Source of the DNA: Phyllobacterium brassicacearum
GTDB lineage: Bacteria; Pseudomonadota; Alphaproteobacteria; Rhizobiales; Rhizobiaceae
Assembly (NCBI RefSeq): GCF_003010955.1
Contig: NZ_PGGO01000019.1
Span: 1-64,000 of the forward strand
Direction: 5' to 3'
DNA length: 64,000 bases
In this document: one piece after another, positions 9,068 to 16,796 of the stretch
Position numbering within the stretch: the first letter of the stretch is position 1
How the letters are laid out: every line of letters starts with the position of its first letter
Translations under genes and position numbers: made by a program
The notes under the pieces: generated by a model
What the model saw: the letters and a program-made list of their open reading frames with translations, nothing else
What the model was told of the DNA's origin: nothing
Databases searched by the model: none

Positions 9068-9179
9068 TGTCATTCCCCTTGTTTTTCTATGACAAAGGCT
9101 AACAAATCACAGTTTGACTTGATTGAAAGCCCGATTAAGCAAAGCGGTGATTAAAATCACCGTATTGAACCCCATCCAG

Positions 9180-9728
9180 TCAATATGTCGGTGGAGTTAT
9201 CGCGCTCAAGATCTCGCTTCTCTCCTCGCCGACATTGCGGAAGCAATGGGGTAGCCGGCTGTCGAAATAGTACCCATCGCCCTTTTTCAGGATCTTTTTC
9301 TGCCCCCCGACCGTCACTTCGACTGCTCCGCTTATCACCATTCCCGCCTCCTGCGCGGCATGGGCGAATGCTTCTCCGGTATCCGCACCGACCGCGTAGG
9401 TTTCGTGCAGCATAAGAAGTTGCCGGTTGGGATGGTTGAGGCCAATGACACGGTAGGAGATTGTTTCCGCCTTGCCGATCTCTACCAAATCCTCTGCCCC
9501 ATAAAATGGCGTGTACGGCAGGCTCGACTGAAGATCGCTGAAAAACCCCGGCAGCGTCGTTCCCAGAGCGTCCAGCACCGCGCTCAACGTGTCGATCGAC
9601 GGACTCATCTTGTCTCGTTCTATCAAGGAAATGGTGGAATGTGAGATGCCGGACCGTGCCGCCAGCTCACGGACGCTTAAATCGCGCCTGCGCCGCATCT
9701 CCCTCAATTTGAGGCCAATCTTTGGCAT
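9180..9728 (-). CDS. XRE-family regulator with C-terminal cupin domain
   Basis: 182 aa. The HTH occupies about residues 8-60 (LREMRRRRDLSVRELAARSG, then SHSTISLIERDK), and the cupin barrel follows (about 105-178; FAHAAQEAGMVISGAVEV, DSRLPHCFRNVG). This architecture is that of PuuR-like regulators of polyamine and amine catabolism. The start ATG at 9728 follows GGAGAAGGA; longer in-frame starts give an unrelated N-terminus. It lies between the importer and the divergent dehydrogenase and probably responds to the transported substrate. No operator could be pinned down in the 172-base divergent region. Confidence 0.88.
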   Translation of the reverse strand: MPKIGLKLREMRRRRDLSVRELAARSGISHSTISLIERDKMSPSIDTLSAVLDALGTTLPGFFSDLQSSLPYTPFYGAEDLVEIGKAETISYRVIGLNHPNRQLLMLHETYAVGADTGEAFAHAAQEAGMVISGAVEVTVGGQKKILKKGDGYYFDSRLPHCFRNVGEERSEILSAITPPTY

Positions 9729-9900
9729 GGGATCCTTCTCCAGTTTTTGTGCCCTCTTCGAAACAATAGCCGCAGGACGTGCAGAAAGACCTTCACCTTG
9801 GTGAATATACTGAACAGAGGGCACAGAGGCAATTGCAGTCAATCCGCAGGTGCACGATTGTGATGACATTCCTCGCGCCGCAAGCAACCCAGAGATTCAA

Positions 9901-11199
9901 ATGGCAAACCGCTTCAACCAACTCGATGACAAAATCAAGCATATCAAGCAGCCAAACTTACTCTCGGTATCGGACTTGGCGGCAATCGAGGCCACCGTGA
10001 AGGACATCATTGCAAATGTGCGCGCACAAGGAGACGCTGCAGTACGAAAATACTCACGCACCTATGACAGAGCGGATATTGAAGCCTTCGAAGTGGGTCT
10101 CGAGGATCGTCTGGAAGCGGTTGCCAACCTCGACCCTCAAACCCGGAAAGACACGGAGTTTGCCATTGAGCGGGTAAAGGAGTTCGCCGAAGCGCAACTC
10201 CGAACCATACTTCCCCTCGAATTCGACGCTCTTCCGGGATTGCACCTCGGGCATCGGATCATTCCGATCGAGGTTGTTGGAGCCTACGTGCCCGGGGGCC
10301 GATATCCGATCCTGTCTGCTCCCGTCATGACCATCGTGCCGGCAAAGGTCGCGGGCTGCGATCAGGTCATTGCCTGCCTGCCGCCCAATGCACATCCGGC
10401 CATGATTGCCGGCTGCCATTTGTCGGGTGCTGACAGGATTTTCAAAGTGGGCGGCGCGCAAGCCATTGCTGCTATGGCATTCGGTACTGAAACCATTCCC
10501 GCCGTCGACAAGATCGTCGGGCCAGGCAACGCCTATGTCAATGAGGCAAAGCGACAAGTTTTCGGCCAGGTCGGGATCGACCAATTGGCCGGACCCAGCG
10601 AAATATTCGTCGTCGCCGACGAATCTGGCGACGCGGAGATGATCGCCACCGATCTTCTGGCGCAAGCCGAGCACGATGTCAGGACCCGCGTCGGTCTGAT
10701 CACAACCGATCAAAAACTGGCCGAGGCCACTCTGAAGGAGGTCGAACGCCAACTTGAAACGTTACCCACGGCCGACGTCGCCGGCGTCGCCTGGCGTGAC
10801 TATGGTGAGATAGCGGTTTGCGCTGATGAAAGCGCCATGATCCAGTATTCCGACCATATCGCGGCGGAACACCTCGAGGTTCACACACGCGATCCCCATT
10901 CCACAGCCGGAAAACTGCGCAATTATGGCTCTCTCTTCATCGGGAAACTTGCAAGCGTTGTATATTCTGACAAGTGTTGCGGGACGAACCACACGCTTCC
11001 GACCATGGCCGCAGCACGCTACACCGGAGGTCTCTGGGTGGGTTCCTATGTCAAGGTGTGCACCCACCAATGGCTCGACGAGCGCGGTGTAGCCGCAGTC
11101 GCTCCCCCTTCGGTACGGCAAAGTCGCACGGAGGGCATGGAGGGCCACCGCCGGGCGGCGGCGTTTCGACTGAGCCAGGAAGACCCAACCACTATCTGA
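9901..11199 (+). CDS. Histidinol-dehydrogenase-family enzyme, possibly sulfopropanediol dehydrogenase (HpsN-like)
   Basis: 432 aa. HisD-family residues are kept: QAEHD (Zn/catalytic Gln and His), HIAAEHLEV (Glu-His pair), SDKCCGTNHTLPT (Asp) and EGMEGHRRAA (Zn His). The region GLWVGSYVKVCTHQWL differs from true HisD and resembles HpsN-type paralogs that oxidise 2,3-dihydroxypropane-1-sulfonate to sulfolactate. The gene context (importer, cupin-XRE regulator, no his genes) argues against histidine biosynthesis. The ATG at 9901 is chosen; a GTG at 9850 is an alternative but would extend into poorly conserved sequence. HpsN assignment is an inference from these motifs and context. Confidence 0.8.
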   Translation: MANRFNQLDDKIKHIKQPNLLSVSDLAAIEATVKDIIANVRAQGDAAVRKYSRTYDRADIEAFEVGLEDRLEAVANLDPQTRKDTEFAIERVKEFAEAQLRTILPLEFDALPGLHLGHRIIPIEVVGAYVPGGRYPILSAPVMTIVPAKVAGCDQVIACLPPNAHPAMIAGCHLSGADRIFKVGGAQAIAAMAFGTETIPAVDKIVGPGNAYVNEAKRQVFGQVGIDQLAGPSEIFVVADESGDAEMIATDLLAQAEHDVRTRVGLITTDQKLAEATLKEVERQLETLPTADVAGVAWRDYGEIAVCADESAMIQYSDHIAAEHLEVHTRDPHSTAGKLRNYGSLFIGKLASVVYSDKCCGTNHTLPTMAAARYTGGLWVGSYVKVCTHQWLDERGVAAVAPPSVRQSRTEGMEGHRRAAAFRLSQEDPTTI

Positions 11200-11411
11200 C
11201 GCGAGAGCGTCCGGGTTGGCATTCGGCGGGGGCATTGTAACCTTGCGCTGATTCTGATCAGGTACAATGGTGGTTTTGATTGCGCAGTTATGTAGCCGTC
11301 ACGCATGCGATCTCACGCCATTTCGTAGCAGTGGCGAAGTTCGCGATGATCGGTTGAAGTGAATGCGTTATGAGCAAAGTGATGAAGATTGGCAATGAGG
11401 TCATGGCCGAC
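11200..11411. other. Non-coding spacer upstream of the IS relic
   Basis: About 210 bases after the dehydrogenase stop. No gene, repeat or terminator was recognised. It borders the insertion-scarred segment that follows. Confidence 0.4.
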
Positions 11412-11517
11412 GTTGAACATCGGTCACACAGGGTTGAACAATCGGGCGGAGAATTCGCACCTGCCGTTGCGAAAACGGGAGCGAGTAATGCAGGGTTTCC
11501 GATCATCGGGAAGCTTG
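11412..11517 (+). pseudogene. Decayed IS6-family transposase fragment
   Basis: This stretch aligns by eye with 12248-12353 of the intact transposase gene downstream: both share the run for VEHRSH, then GLNN-like and GGEFA/AENSH-like codons, ending in a common GGAAGCTTG-type sequence. Identity looks near 80 percent with small indels, so it is an older, different copy and not a duplicate of the neighbour. Nothing on either side completes an element. Confidence 0.65.
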
Positions 11518-11518
11518 T

Positions 11519-11691
11519 AAGGCCGCGCCTCACTTCAACATCATTGTGGCCGAAATGACTGACGGCATAGGCTCCGGCCATCTGTTCCGGTGTGAATGCT
11601 TCCACCGTCAAGGCGTTGAAGAAGACGAAGGTGGCGAACCCGATCATGGGCAAGGCCAGATAGCGCCAGATTTTCCGCAAATTGCCACTCC
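11519..11691 (-). pseudogene. Fragment of a membrane protein gene, identity unknown
   Basis: On the minus strand an open stretch reads RKIWRYLALPMIGFATFVFF, then ALTVEAFTPEQMAGAYAVSHF, a convincing single membrane helix followed by a polar segment. The downstream side runs straight into the IS relic and the upstream side approaches the IS left end, so it looks like a gene remnant caught between two insertions. I do not recognise the family. It may also be chance coding potential. Confidence 0.25.
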
Positions 11692-11741
11692 GTCCACGAC
11701 GCGGGTTCAAACCAACCTGAAATCTGCTTGCCGTCGACGGC

Positions 11742-11756
11742 GATGTCACATTGTTT
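11742..11756 (+). repeat. Left terminal inverted repeat of the IS6-like element
   Basis: GATGTCACATTGTTT; its complement matches the right terminus with mismatches only at positions 2 and 9. Confidence 0.75.
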
Positions 11757-11790
11757 TTGGCTTAAGAGATTGTCGCTAGACGGTTTCGGC

Positions 11791-12495
11791 ATGAACCAGC
11801 CCATCGCCCATTACAAGAACCACCGGTTCCCGCCAGAGATTATCGCCCGAGCTGTTTGGCTCTATTATCGGTTTCCGCTGAGCCTGCGCCACGTTGAGGA
11901 AATGCTGCTTGAGCGCGGGATCGCTGTCTCCTACGAGACCATCCGCCGATGGGGCAGAAAACATGGCCCCGACTATGCCCGGCGCATTCGCCGAAAGTCT
12001 CCTTCCGGCAATGATGTCTGGTACCTCGACGAGGTTGCAGTTCGGATCAATGGCAGGAAATGCTGGTTATGGCGAGCGGTCGATCAAGATGGCTATGTCC
12101 TTGACGAAATCGTGCAGAACCGCAGGAACACCAAGGCTGCCAGGCGCCTGTTGACCCGTCTTTTGAAGAAGCAAGGCCTTCTCCCAAAACGGATGGTGAC
12201 TGATAAATTGCGTTCCTATGGCGCGGCAAAGCGTCAAGTCATGCCGGGTGTCGAGCATCGCTCACACAAGGGCTTGAACAACCGAGCGGAGAATTCGCAT
12301 GTACCGTTTCGAAAACGGGAGCATATGCGCCAGGGATTCCGTTCAATCGGAAGCTTGCAGCATTTCGTTTCGCTGTTTTCCGCCGTCCGCAATCTCTTCG
12401 TTCCAGATCACACAAAATCTTCTGCCAACCAAATTCGCAATCACAGACTGCAAGCCATGGCTCAGTGGAAAGCCGTCAGCGGACACATCGTCTGA
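11791..12495 (+). CDS. IS6-family DDE transposase
   Basis: 234 aa, the usual length for IS6/IS26-type transposases. An N-terminal HTH-like region (FPPEIIARAVWLYYRFPLSL, SYETIRRWGRKHG) precedes the DDE domain: D in VWYLDEVAVRINGRKCWLWRA, D in VTDKLRSYGAA, and E in NNRAENSHVPFRKRE, all in canonical context. The start ATG at 11791 aligns with the family N-terminus MNQPIAHYKNHRFP. Reading frame is intact, so the element may still be active. Confidence 0.95.
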   Translation: MNQPIAHYKNHRFPPEIIARAVWLYYRFPLSLRHVEEMLLERGIAVSYETIRRWGRKHGPDYARRIRRKSPSGNDVWYLDEVAVRINGRKCWLWRAVDQDGYVLDEIVQNRRNTKAARRLLTRLLKKQGLLPKRMVTDKLRSYGAAKRQVMPGVEHRSHKGLNNRAENSHVPFRKREHMRQGFRSIGSLQHFVSLFSAVRNLFVPDHTKSSANQIRNHRLQAMAQWKAVSGHIV

Positions 12496-12530
12496 AACTG
12501 TCAGCACGGGCCTCTACCCGCCTGTCCTTC

Positions 12531-12545
12531 AAACAAGGTGACAGC
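12531..12545 (-). repeat. Right terminal inverted repeat of the IS6-like element
   Basis: AAACAAGGTGACAGC. The next base starts the surviving coding sequence of the disrupted quinone oxidoreductase gene, which fixes the element boundary independently of the repeat. Confidence 0.75.
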
Positions 12546-13517
12546 ACCTAAAAAGGGCATTCTGCGGCTCGCCGAGATGCCGGAGCCGGAGCTTCAGGAC
12601 CACGATGTCTTGGTCGAGGTCCATGCTGCAGGGGTGAATCTGCTGGATTCGAAGATAAGAACAGGCGAATTTAAACTCATCCTTCCCTATCGCCGACCCT
12701 TCATCCTGGGCCACGATGTGGCCGGGATGGTGGTCCGGGTTGGAACAAAAGTCCGCAAATTCAAACCCGGTGACGAAGTCTACGCGCGGCCGCGCGATGG
12801 CCGGATAGGGACGTTCGCCGAATCCATCGCCATCAATGAAGCCGACATCGCCCTGAAGCCGAAGAACCTCAGCATGGAAGAGGCGGCCTCGATCCTGCTG
12901 GTCGGCCTGACCGCTTGGCAGGTGCTGCTCGACAAGGCCAAAATGAAGAAAGGCCAGAAAGTCTTTATCCAGGCCGGCTCCGGCGGCGTGGGAACACCAT
13001 CCAACTGGCAAAGCAGCTCGGTGCGACCGTTGCGACAACAGCGAGCGCAGCGAGTGCCGATCTGGTCAAGGGTCTCGGCGCCGATGTCGTCGTCGACTAC
13101 AGGAAAGATGACTTCGAGAAAGTCCTGTCGGGCTACGATGTCGTCTTGAACAGCCAGGACGCCAGAACGCTTGAAAAATCCCTGAATGTGCTGAAACCGG
13201 GTGGGAAGCTCATCTCCATCTCCGGCCCCCCGGATCCCGAATTTGCCAGGGAGCGGGGACTGAACCTGGGGCTGAGGTTGATACTGCGCCTATTGAGCCG
13301 CGCTATTCGGATCAAGGCCAAGCGCCGTGGCGTGAAATTTTCGTTCCTTTTCATGTGGGCGCAGGGTGATCAGCTGAACAAAATCACGTCCCTTATAGAA
13401 TCCGGAGCGATCCGCCCGGTTGTCGATCGGGTCTTTTCATTTGAAGCGACCAATGAGGCTCTGGCTTACGTCGAAACAGGACGTGCCAAGGGCAAGGTCG
13501 TCATCAAGGTCAGATAG
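12546..13517 (+). pseudogene. NADP-dependent zinc-type alcohol dehydrogenase/quinone oxidoreductase, truncated and frameshifted
   Basis: The encoded sequence is a medium-chain reductase: HAAGVNLLDSKIR, GHDVAGMVVRVG, IQAGSGGVGT, then AKQLGATVATT, VLNSQDARTLEKSL and a normal C-terminus. Two lesions are visible. The first about ten codons are missing because the IS right end joins at 12546. Around 12994-12998 four bases are missing within the usual GGVGT(F/A)AIQLAK segment, so the N-terminal part continues in a wrong frame and the rest is open in another (to the stop at 13517). The gene cannot make a normal enzyme. Confidence 0.9.
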
Positions 13518-13818
13518 CAATTTCCTTGTTTTTATAGGAAGACGGCCTCGCTCGATGTCCGCCCATGGCGCAGATGCTCGTATCGCGCTGCAGTTAATAA
13601 TGGAATGCCGACTCAATGGTTTCAACGAGTTAGCTTTGCACTTAATTTGAGAGCGAGCAGTTTTTTTGAGAATTCTGCACCAAACGGCCGCTCCACACAT
13701 GAGATTCGAGTTCACTGGAGTCTCATCCTTTTAATGCCAAACTCGACTGAAACCACCCATTCTTACATTTCAGTGCCGAGCGACACGCTCTTGACAAGTG
13801 CACTCCTGCCGCAGGCGC
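13518..13818. other. Intergenic stretch, no feature seen
   Basis: About 300 bases, more A/T-rich than the flanks, between the oxidoreductase pseudogene and a convergent TetR gene. Short open frames here have no recognisable product. Confidence 0.4.
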
Positions 13819-14382
13819 CTAGCTGGTAGGCACCTGGCTGATGCCGGTATTGATCCAGAAACGCGTCTGTTCCAGCACCTCATCCGAAAGCGCGGGATCA
13901 TTGATCGCCCGGGCGAGGATCACTGCCCCCACCATCGCTGCCCAGCTTCCTATCGCTGCGCGTCGCCTGTCTGCTGAATCCAACTCCGGGAGCGCCTTGC
14001 CGATACGGTCGATCTGCGATCGAAGGCCTTCGGTCATGGCCGAGCGTGCAGCCGGGGTCTGATGGCGGATGTCCGCGGCAAAGCCCGCCGTCGGGCAACC
14101 ACCGGCGGTGTTGTCGCGATGGCGGGGTGAAAGATAGGAATCCACATAAGTGCGCAAATCGCCCCCTCCGCCCTCGTCCGCAGCGAGGACGTGGGCAAGG
14201 GTGTGCGCGATCAGGTCGTCCTTCGAACTGAAATGGCCATAGAAACCGCCGTGGGTGAGCCCGGCGGCTTTCATCACCTCCGCTACGCTGACGGCGTCGA
14301 ACCCCTTGTCGCGAAACAGCCGACTGGCAACGTCCAGAATCCGGCGGCGGTTCTCCGCCATCTGTTCTCGACTCACCTTCAT
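13819..14382 (-). CDS. TetR/AcrR family regulator (NemR-like)
   Basis: 187 aa. HTH at about residues 9-55: RILDVASRLFRDKGFDAVSV, AGLTHGGFYGHFSSKDDLI, a form common in NemR/TetR regulators of electrophile defence. The C-terminal domain holds a single Cys in GGCPTAGFAAD; NemR-type proteins sense electrophiles through Cys, so this residue is of interest. Start ATG at 14382 has GGAG at good spacing, better than the ATGs at 14412 or 14406. It is divergent from SDR and old-yellow-enzyme genes with two palindromes in between. Confidence 0.87.
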   Translation of the reverse strand: MKVSREQMAENRRRILDVASRLFRDKGFDAVSVAEVMKAAGLTHGGFYGHFSSKDDLIAHTLAHVLAADEGGGGDLRTYVDSYLSPRHRDNTAGGCPTAGFAADIRHQTPAARSAMTEGLRSQIDRIGKALPELDSADRRRAAIGSWAAMVGAVILARAINDPALSDEVLEQTRFWINTGISQVPTS

Positions 14383-14416
14383 TTCAAAATTCTCCGCTGG
14401 TGCCATTGACATTTAC

Positions 14417-14430
14417 ATGATGGCCATCAT
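14417..14430. promoter_or_regulatory. Perfect palindrome, candidate TetR operator 1
   Basis: ATGATGGCCATCAT, 14 bp fully self-complementary, lies 35 bases upstream of the TetR start codon. Together with the second palindrome it shares outer ATGA/TCAT half-sites. Confidence 0.6.
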
Positions 14431-14442
14431 ATTTAGTTGCAA

Positions 14443-14460
14443 TCATGACAACCGTCATGA
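14443..14460. promoter_or_regulatory. Inverted repeat, candidate TetR operator 2
   Basis: TCATGAC-AACC-GTCATGA has perfect 7-bp arms around a 4-base spacer. It lies 33 bases upstream of the SDR start, in the likely promoter of the SDR-OYE operon. Its centre is about 28 bp from that of operator 1. Confidence 0.6.
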
Positions 14461-14492
14461 ATATAGGTTCCATCAGAGAAAAGAGCAATGCC

Positions 14493-15281
14493 ATGACCAC
14501 CATTCCGTCAGTTCTCATCACCGGCGCCTCCACCGGCATCGGCGCTGCCTATGCCGAGCGCTTCGCGCGCCGCGGGCACAACCTCGTGCTGGTTGCCCGT
14601 GACGTGGCACGGATGGAGGCTTTGGCGACCCGTCTGGGTCAGGAGAATGGCGTGGCGATCGACATCATTCAGGCTGATCTTACGCAGCCTTCTGACCTTG
14701 CGACGGTAGAGACGAGGCTGCGCGATGACGCCCGCATCGGGATCCTCGTCAACAATGCCGGAACGGCCATCGGCGGAAGCTTTATCGAGCAGAGCACCGA
14801 TGTTGTGGCGCGGCTCGTGGCGCTCAACACGACCGCGCTTCTGCGGCTTGCCAGCGCCATCGCCCCGCGACTTGCGAAGGCCGGCGAAGGAGCAATTGTC
14901 AACATTGGCTCCGTGGTCGGCCTGGCGCCGGAGTTCGGCATGACGGTCTACGGCGCAACCAAGGCCTTCGTTCTGTTTCTGTCGCAGGGGCTCAGCCTCG
15001 AGCTCGCGCCGAAGGGAGTCTACGTCCAGGCCGTGCTTCCCGCCACGACGCGAACCGAGATATGGGAGCACGTCGGCGCTGACGTTAACACGCTCTCCAA
15101 CGTGATGGAGGTGGACGATCTGGTTGATGCGGCGCTGGTCGGGTTCGACCGCCGCGAACCGGTGACCATCCCGCCGCTTCCCGATGCCGGGCAATGGGAC
15201 GCGCTTGAGACAGCGCGCCAGGCCATGCTTCCGAACTATGGGAACGAACATCCGGCCGAGCGGTACCGCACCGTCGCCTGA
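14493..15281 (+). CDS. Short-chain dehydrogenase/reductase
   Basis: 262 aa, classical SDR: cofactor loop TGASTGIG near the N-terminus, NNAG, catalytic Ser in NIGSVVG and YGATK (Tyr and Lys). The residue after the second strand (VARD) suggests NADP(H) preference, inferred only. The ATG at 14493 begins the Rossmann strand at the usual distance; a start at 14445 would overlap operator 2. The gene is followed by the old yellow enzyme gene after 63 bases; both are probably controlled by the divergent TetR protein. Confidence 0.9.
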   Translation: MTTIPSVLITGASTGIGAAYAERFARRGHNLVLVARDVARMEALATRLGQENGVAIDIIQADLTQPSDLATVETRLRDDARIGILVNNAGTAIGGSFIEQSTDVVARLVALNTTALLRLASAIAPRLAKAGEGAIVNIGSVVGLAPEFGMTVYGATKAFVLFLSQGLSLELAPKGVYVQAVLPATTRTEIWEHVGADVNTLSNVMEVDDLVDAALVGFDRREPVTIPPLPDAGQWDALETARQAMLPNYGNEHPAERYRTVA

Positions 15282-15344
15282 GCACCAACGAAGCTATTCT
15301 GATAAACGACCCCGCCGCGGCGGGACAAACAAAGGTGACCCAGG

Positions 15345-16436
15345 ATGACAAAAACGCTGTTTGAGCCCTATACTCTCGGCTCGCTGACCCTCTCAAATCG
15401 TATCATCATGGCGCCCCTGACGCGCAATCGCGCTGGCCCGGGCTTCGTTCCAGGCGATCTCACCGCAGAGTATTACGGCCAGCGCGCGTCGGCCGGCCTG
15501 CTGATTTCGGAGGCCACGCAAATCTCGCAGCAGGGACAGGGTTACCAGGACACGCCCGGCATCTATTCCCAAGCTCAGATCGACGGCTGGCGCAAGGTCA
15601 CCGCCGCTGTGCACGCCAAGGGCGGGCGGATTTTCCTGCAGCTTTGGCATGTCGGGCGCGTCTCGCACGTCGATCTCCAGGAGAACGGCGTTGCGCCAGT
15701 GGCGCCCTCAGCGATCCGGGCCGAGACCAAAACGTTCGTCAACAACAGCTTCGTCGACGTCTCAGAGCCGCGCGCGCTCGAACTGGATGAACTGCCGGGC
15801 ATCGTGGACGACTTCCGCAAAGCAGCCGCAAACGCTGTCGCGGCGGGCTTCGACGGCGTTGAAGTTCATGGCGCCAATGGCTATCTGCTCGACCAGTTTG
15901 CCAAGGACGGCGTCAACATCCGGAAGGACGCGTACGGCGGATCGATCGAGAACCGGGCCCGGCTGATGCTGGAGGTTACGGCTTCGGTAGTCGAGGAGAT
16001 TGGCGCCGAGCGCACCGGAATCCGGATTTCGCCCGTGTCGCCCGCCAATGGCGTTTCGAGCAGTGACGCTCAAGCGCAGTTTGACTACATCGTCGATCAA
16101 CTCGATGCTTTGGGCATCGTCTACATTCATGTCGTCGAGGGCGCCACGGGCGGACCACGCGACGTCACGCCGTTCGACTTCGGCTCGCTCCGCCGCCGCT
16201 TCGGCAACACCTATATTGCCAACAACGGATACGATCTTGAGCTTGCGACGTCGTACCTCACCGAGGGTAAGGCGGACTTGTTCGCCTTCGGTCGGCCCTT
16301 TATCGCCAATCCCGACCTGGTGGATCGACTGCAAACCGGTGCGCCGCTGGCGCAGATCAATCCTGCCACGATCTATGGCGGGGGCGCCGCGGGCTATACC
16401 GATTATCCCGCCATCGCAGCCGCAAGTCGCCGCTGA
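15345..16436 (+). CDS. Old yellow enzyme family alkene/N-ethylmaleimide reductase
   Basis: 363 aa, full length for NemA-type FMN reductases. Visible marks: LFEPYTLGSLTLSNRIIMAPLTR at the start, LQLWHVGRVSH, VEVHGANGYLLDQF (His and Asn that bind the activated carbonyl or nitro group), YGGSIENRARL, and RPFIANPDLVDRL at the FMN phosphate side. It reduces alpha,beta-unsaturated carbonyls, maleimides and nitro compounds with NADPH. Linked to an SDR and a NemR-like regulator it probably forms an electrophile detoxification operon. Confidence 0.95.
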   Translation: MTKTLFEPYTLGSLTLSNRIIMAPLTRNRAGPGFVPGDLTAEYYGQRASAGLLISEATQISQQGQGYQDTPGIYSQAQIDGWRKVTAAVHAKGGRIFLQLWHVGRVSHVDLQENGVAPVAPSAIRAETKTFVNNSFVDVSEPRALELDELPGIVDDFRKAAANAVAAGFDGVEVHGANGYLLDQFAKDGVNIRKDAYGGSIENRARLMLEVTASVVEEIGAERTGIRISPVSPANGVSSSDAQAQFDYIVDQLDALGIVYIHVVEGATGGPRDVTPFDFGSLRRRFGNTYIANNGYDLELATSYLTEGKADLFAFGRPFIANPDLVDRLQTGAPLAQINPATIYGGGAAGYTDYPAIAAASRR

Positions 16437-16447
16437 TCCCTTCTGGT

Positions 16448-16465
16448 GCCGCGCTTAGGCGCGGC
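16448..16465. terminator. GC-rich hairpin after the OYE gene
   Basis: GCCGCGC-TTAG-GCGCGGC, a perfect 7-bp stem with a 4-base loop, lies 12 bases after the OYE stop and before the end of the convergent cold-shock pseudogene. No T tract follows on the plus strand. Confidence 0.45.
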
Positions 16466-16583
16466 CCGACCAGCGTTTGCCGCTCTAAGTGCGAGCGAAG
16501 TGAAAAAAAGCCAGACAGCACCTCCAGCCCTCTTGCTATACCAGGCCAGCCCTCGCCGCCGGTGGCGCGAACGAGTCACATCG

Positions 16584-16795
16584 TTAGTCGGTGCTCAACT
16601 GATCGGCCGACATTTTGCCCGATTTCTTGTCCCGCACCATTTCGTACTTGATTTTCTGACCGTCATTGAGGCCGCGCGTAGTCCGGCCCGCTCAACGGCG
16701 GAGATATGAACGAAAACATCTGTACCGCCATCATCCGGCTGAATGAAGCCAAAACCTTTGGTCGAATTGAACCATTTAACAGTGCCATTAGCCAT
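16584..16795 (-). pseudogene. Cold-shock protein gene with 2-base insertion
   Basis: The first 40 codons are a textbook Csp[19 protein letters not shown] (RNP1), [15 protein letters not shown] (RNP2). Then an extra CG in a CGCGCG run (16673-16678) shifts the frame; restoring it yields [19 protein letters not shown] and an end DQLSTD with a stop at 16584. As written, translation runs on in the wrong frame to 16595 and gives a 66-aa product without the third to fifth strands. Length from 16584 to 16795 is 212, two more than a multiple of three, which supports a 2-base insertion. A sequencing error cannot be excluded. Confidence 0.85.
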
Positions 16796-16796
16796 T

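Larger units (their letters stand above)
11742..12545 (+). mobile_element. Complete IS6-like insertion sequence, 804 bp
   Basis: The element is bounded by inverted repeats GATGTCACATTGTTT (11742-11756) and AAACAAGGTGACAGC (12531-12545), which match at 13 of 15 positions, and it holds one full-length IS6-family transposase. Size and layout fit the family (about 0.8 kb, single ORF). The 8 bases outside each end (TCGACGGC and ACCTAAAA) are not a target duplication, which suggests deletion or recombination after insertion, or an IS6-type cointegrate event. Its right end truncates a quinone oxidoreductase gene. Confidence 0.85.

Noticed and set aside
9850-9900. Earlier GTG start for the histidinol-dehydrogenase-family gene
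   Set aside because: The added 17 residues do not resemble the family N-terminus and lie in the divergent promoter region.
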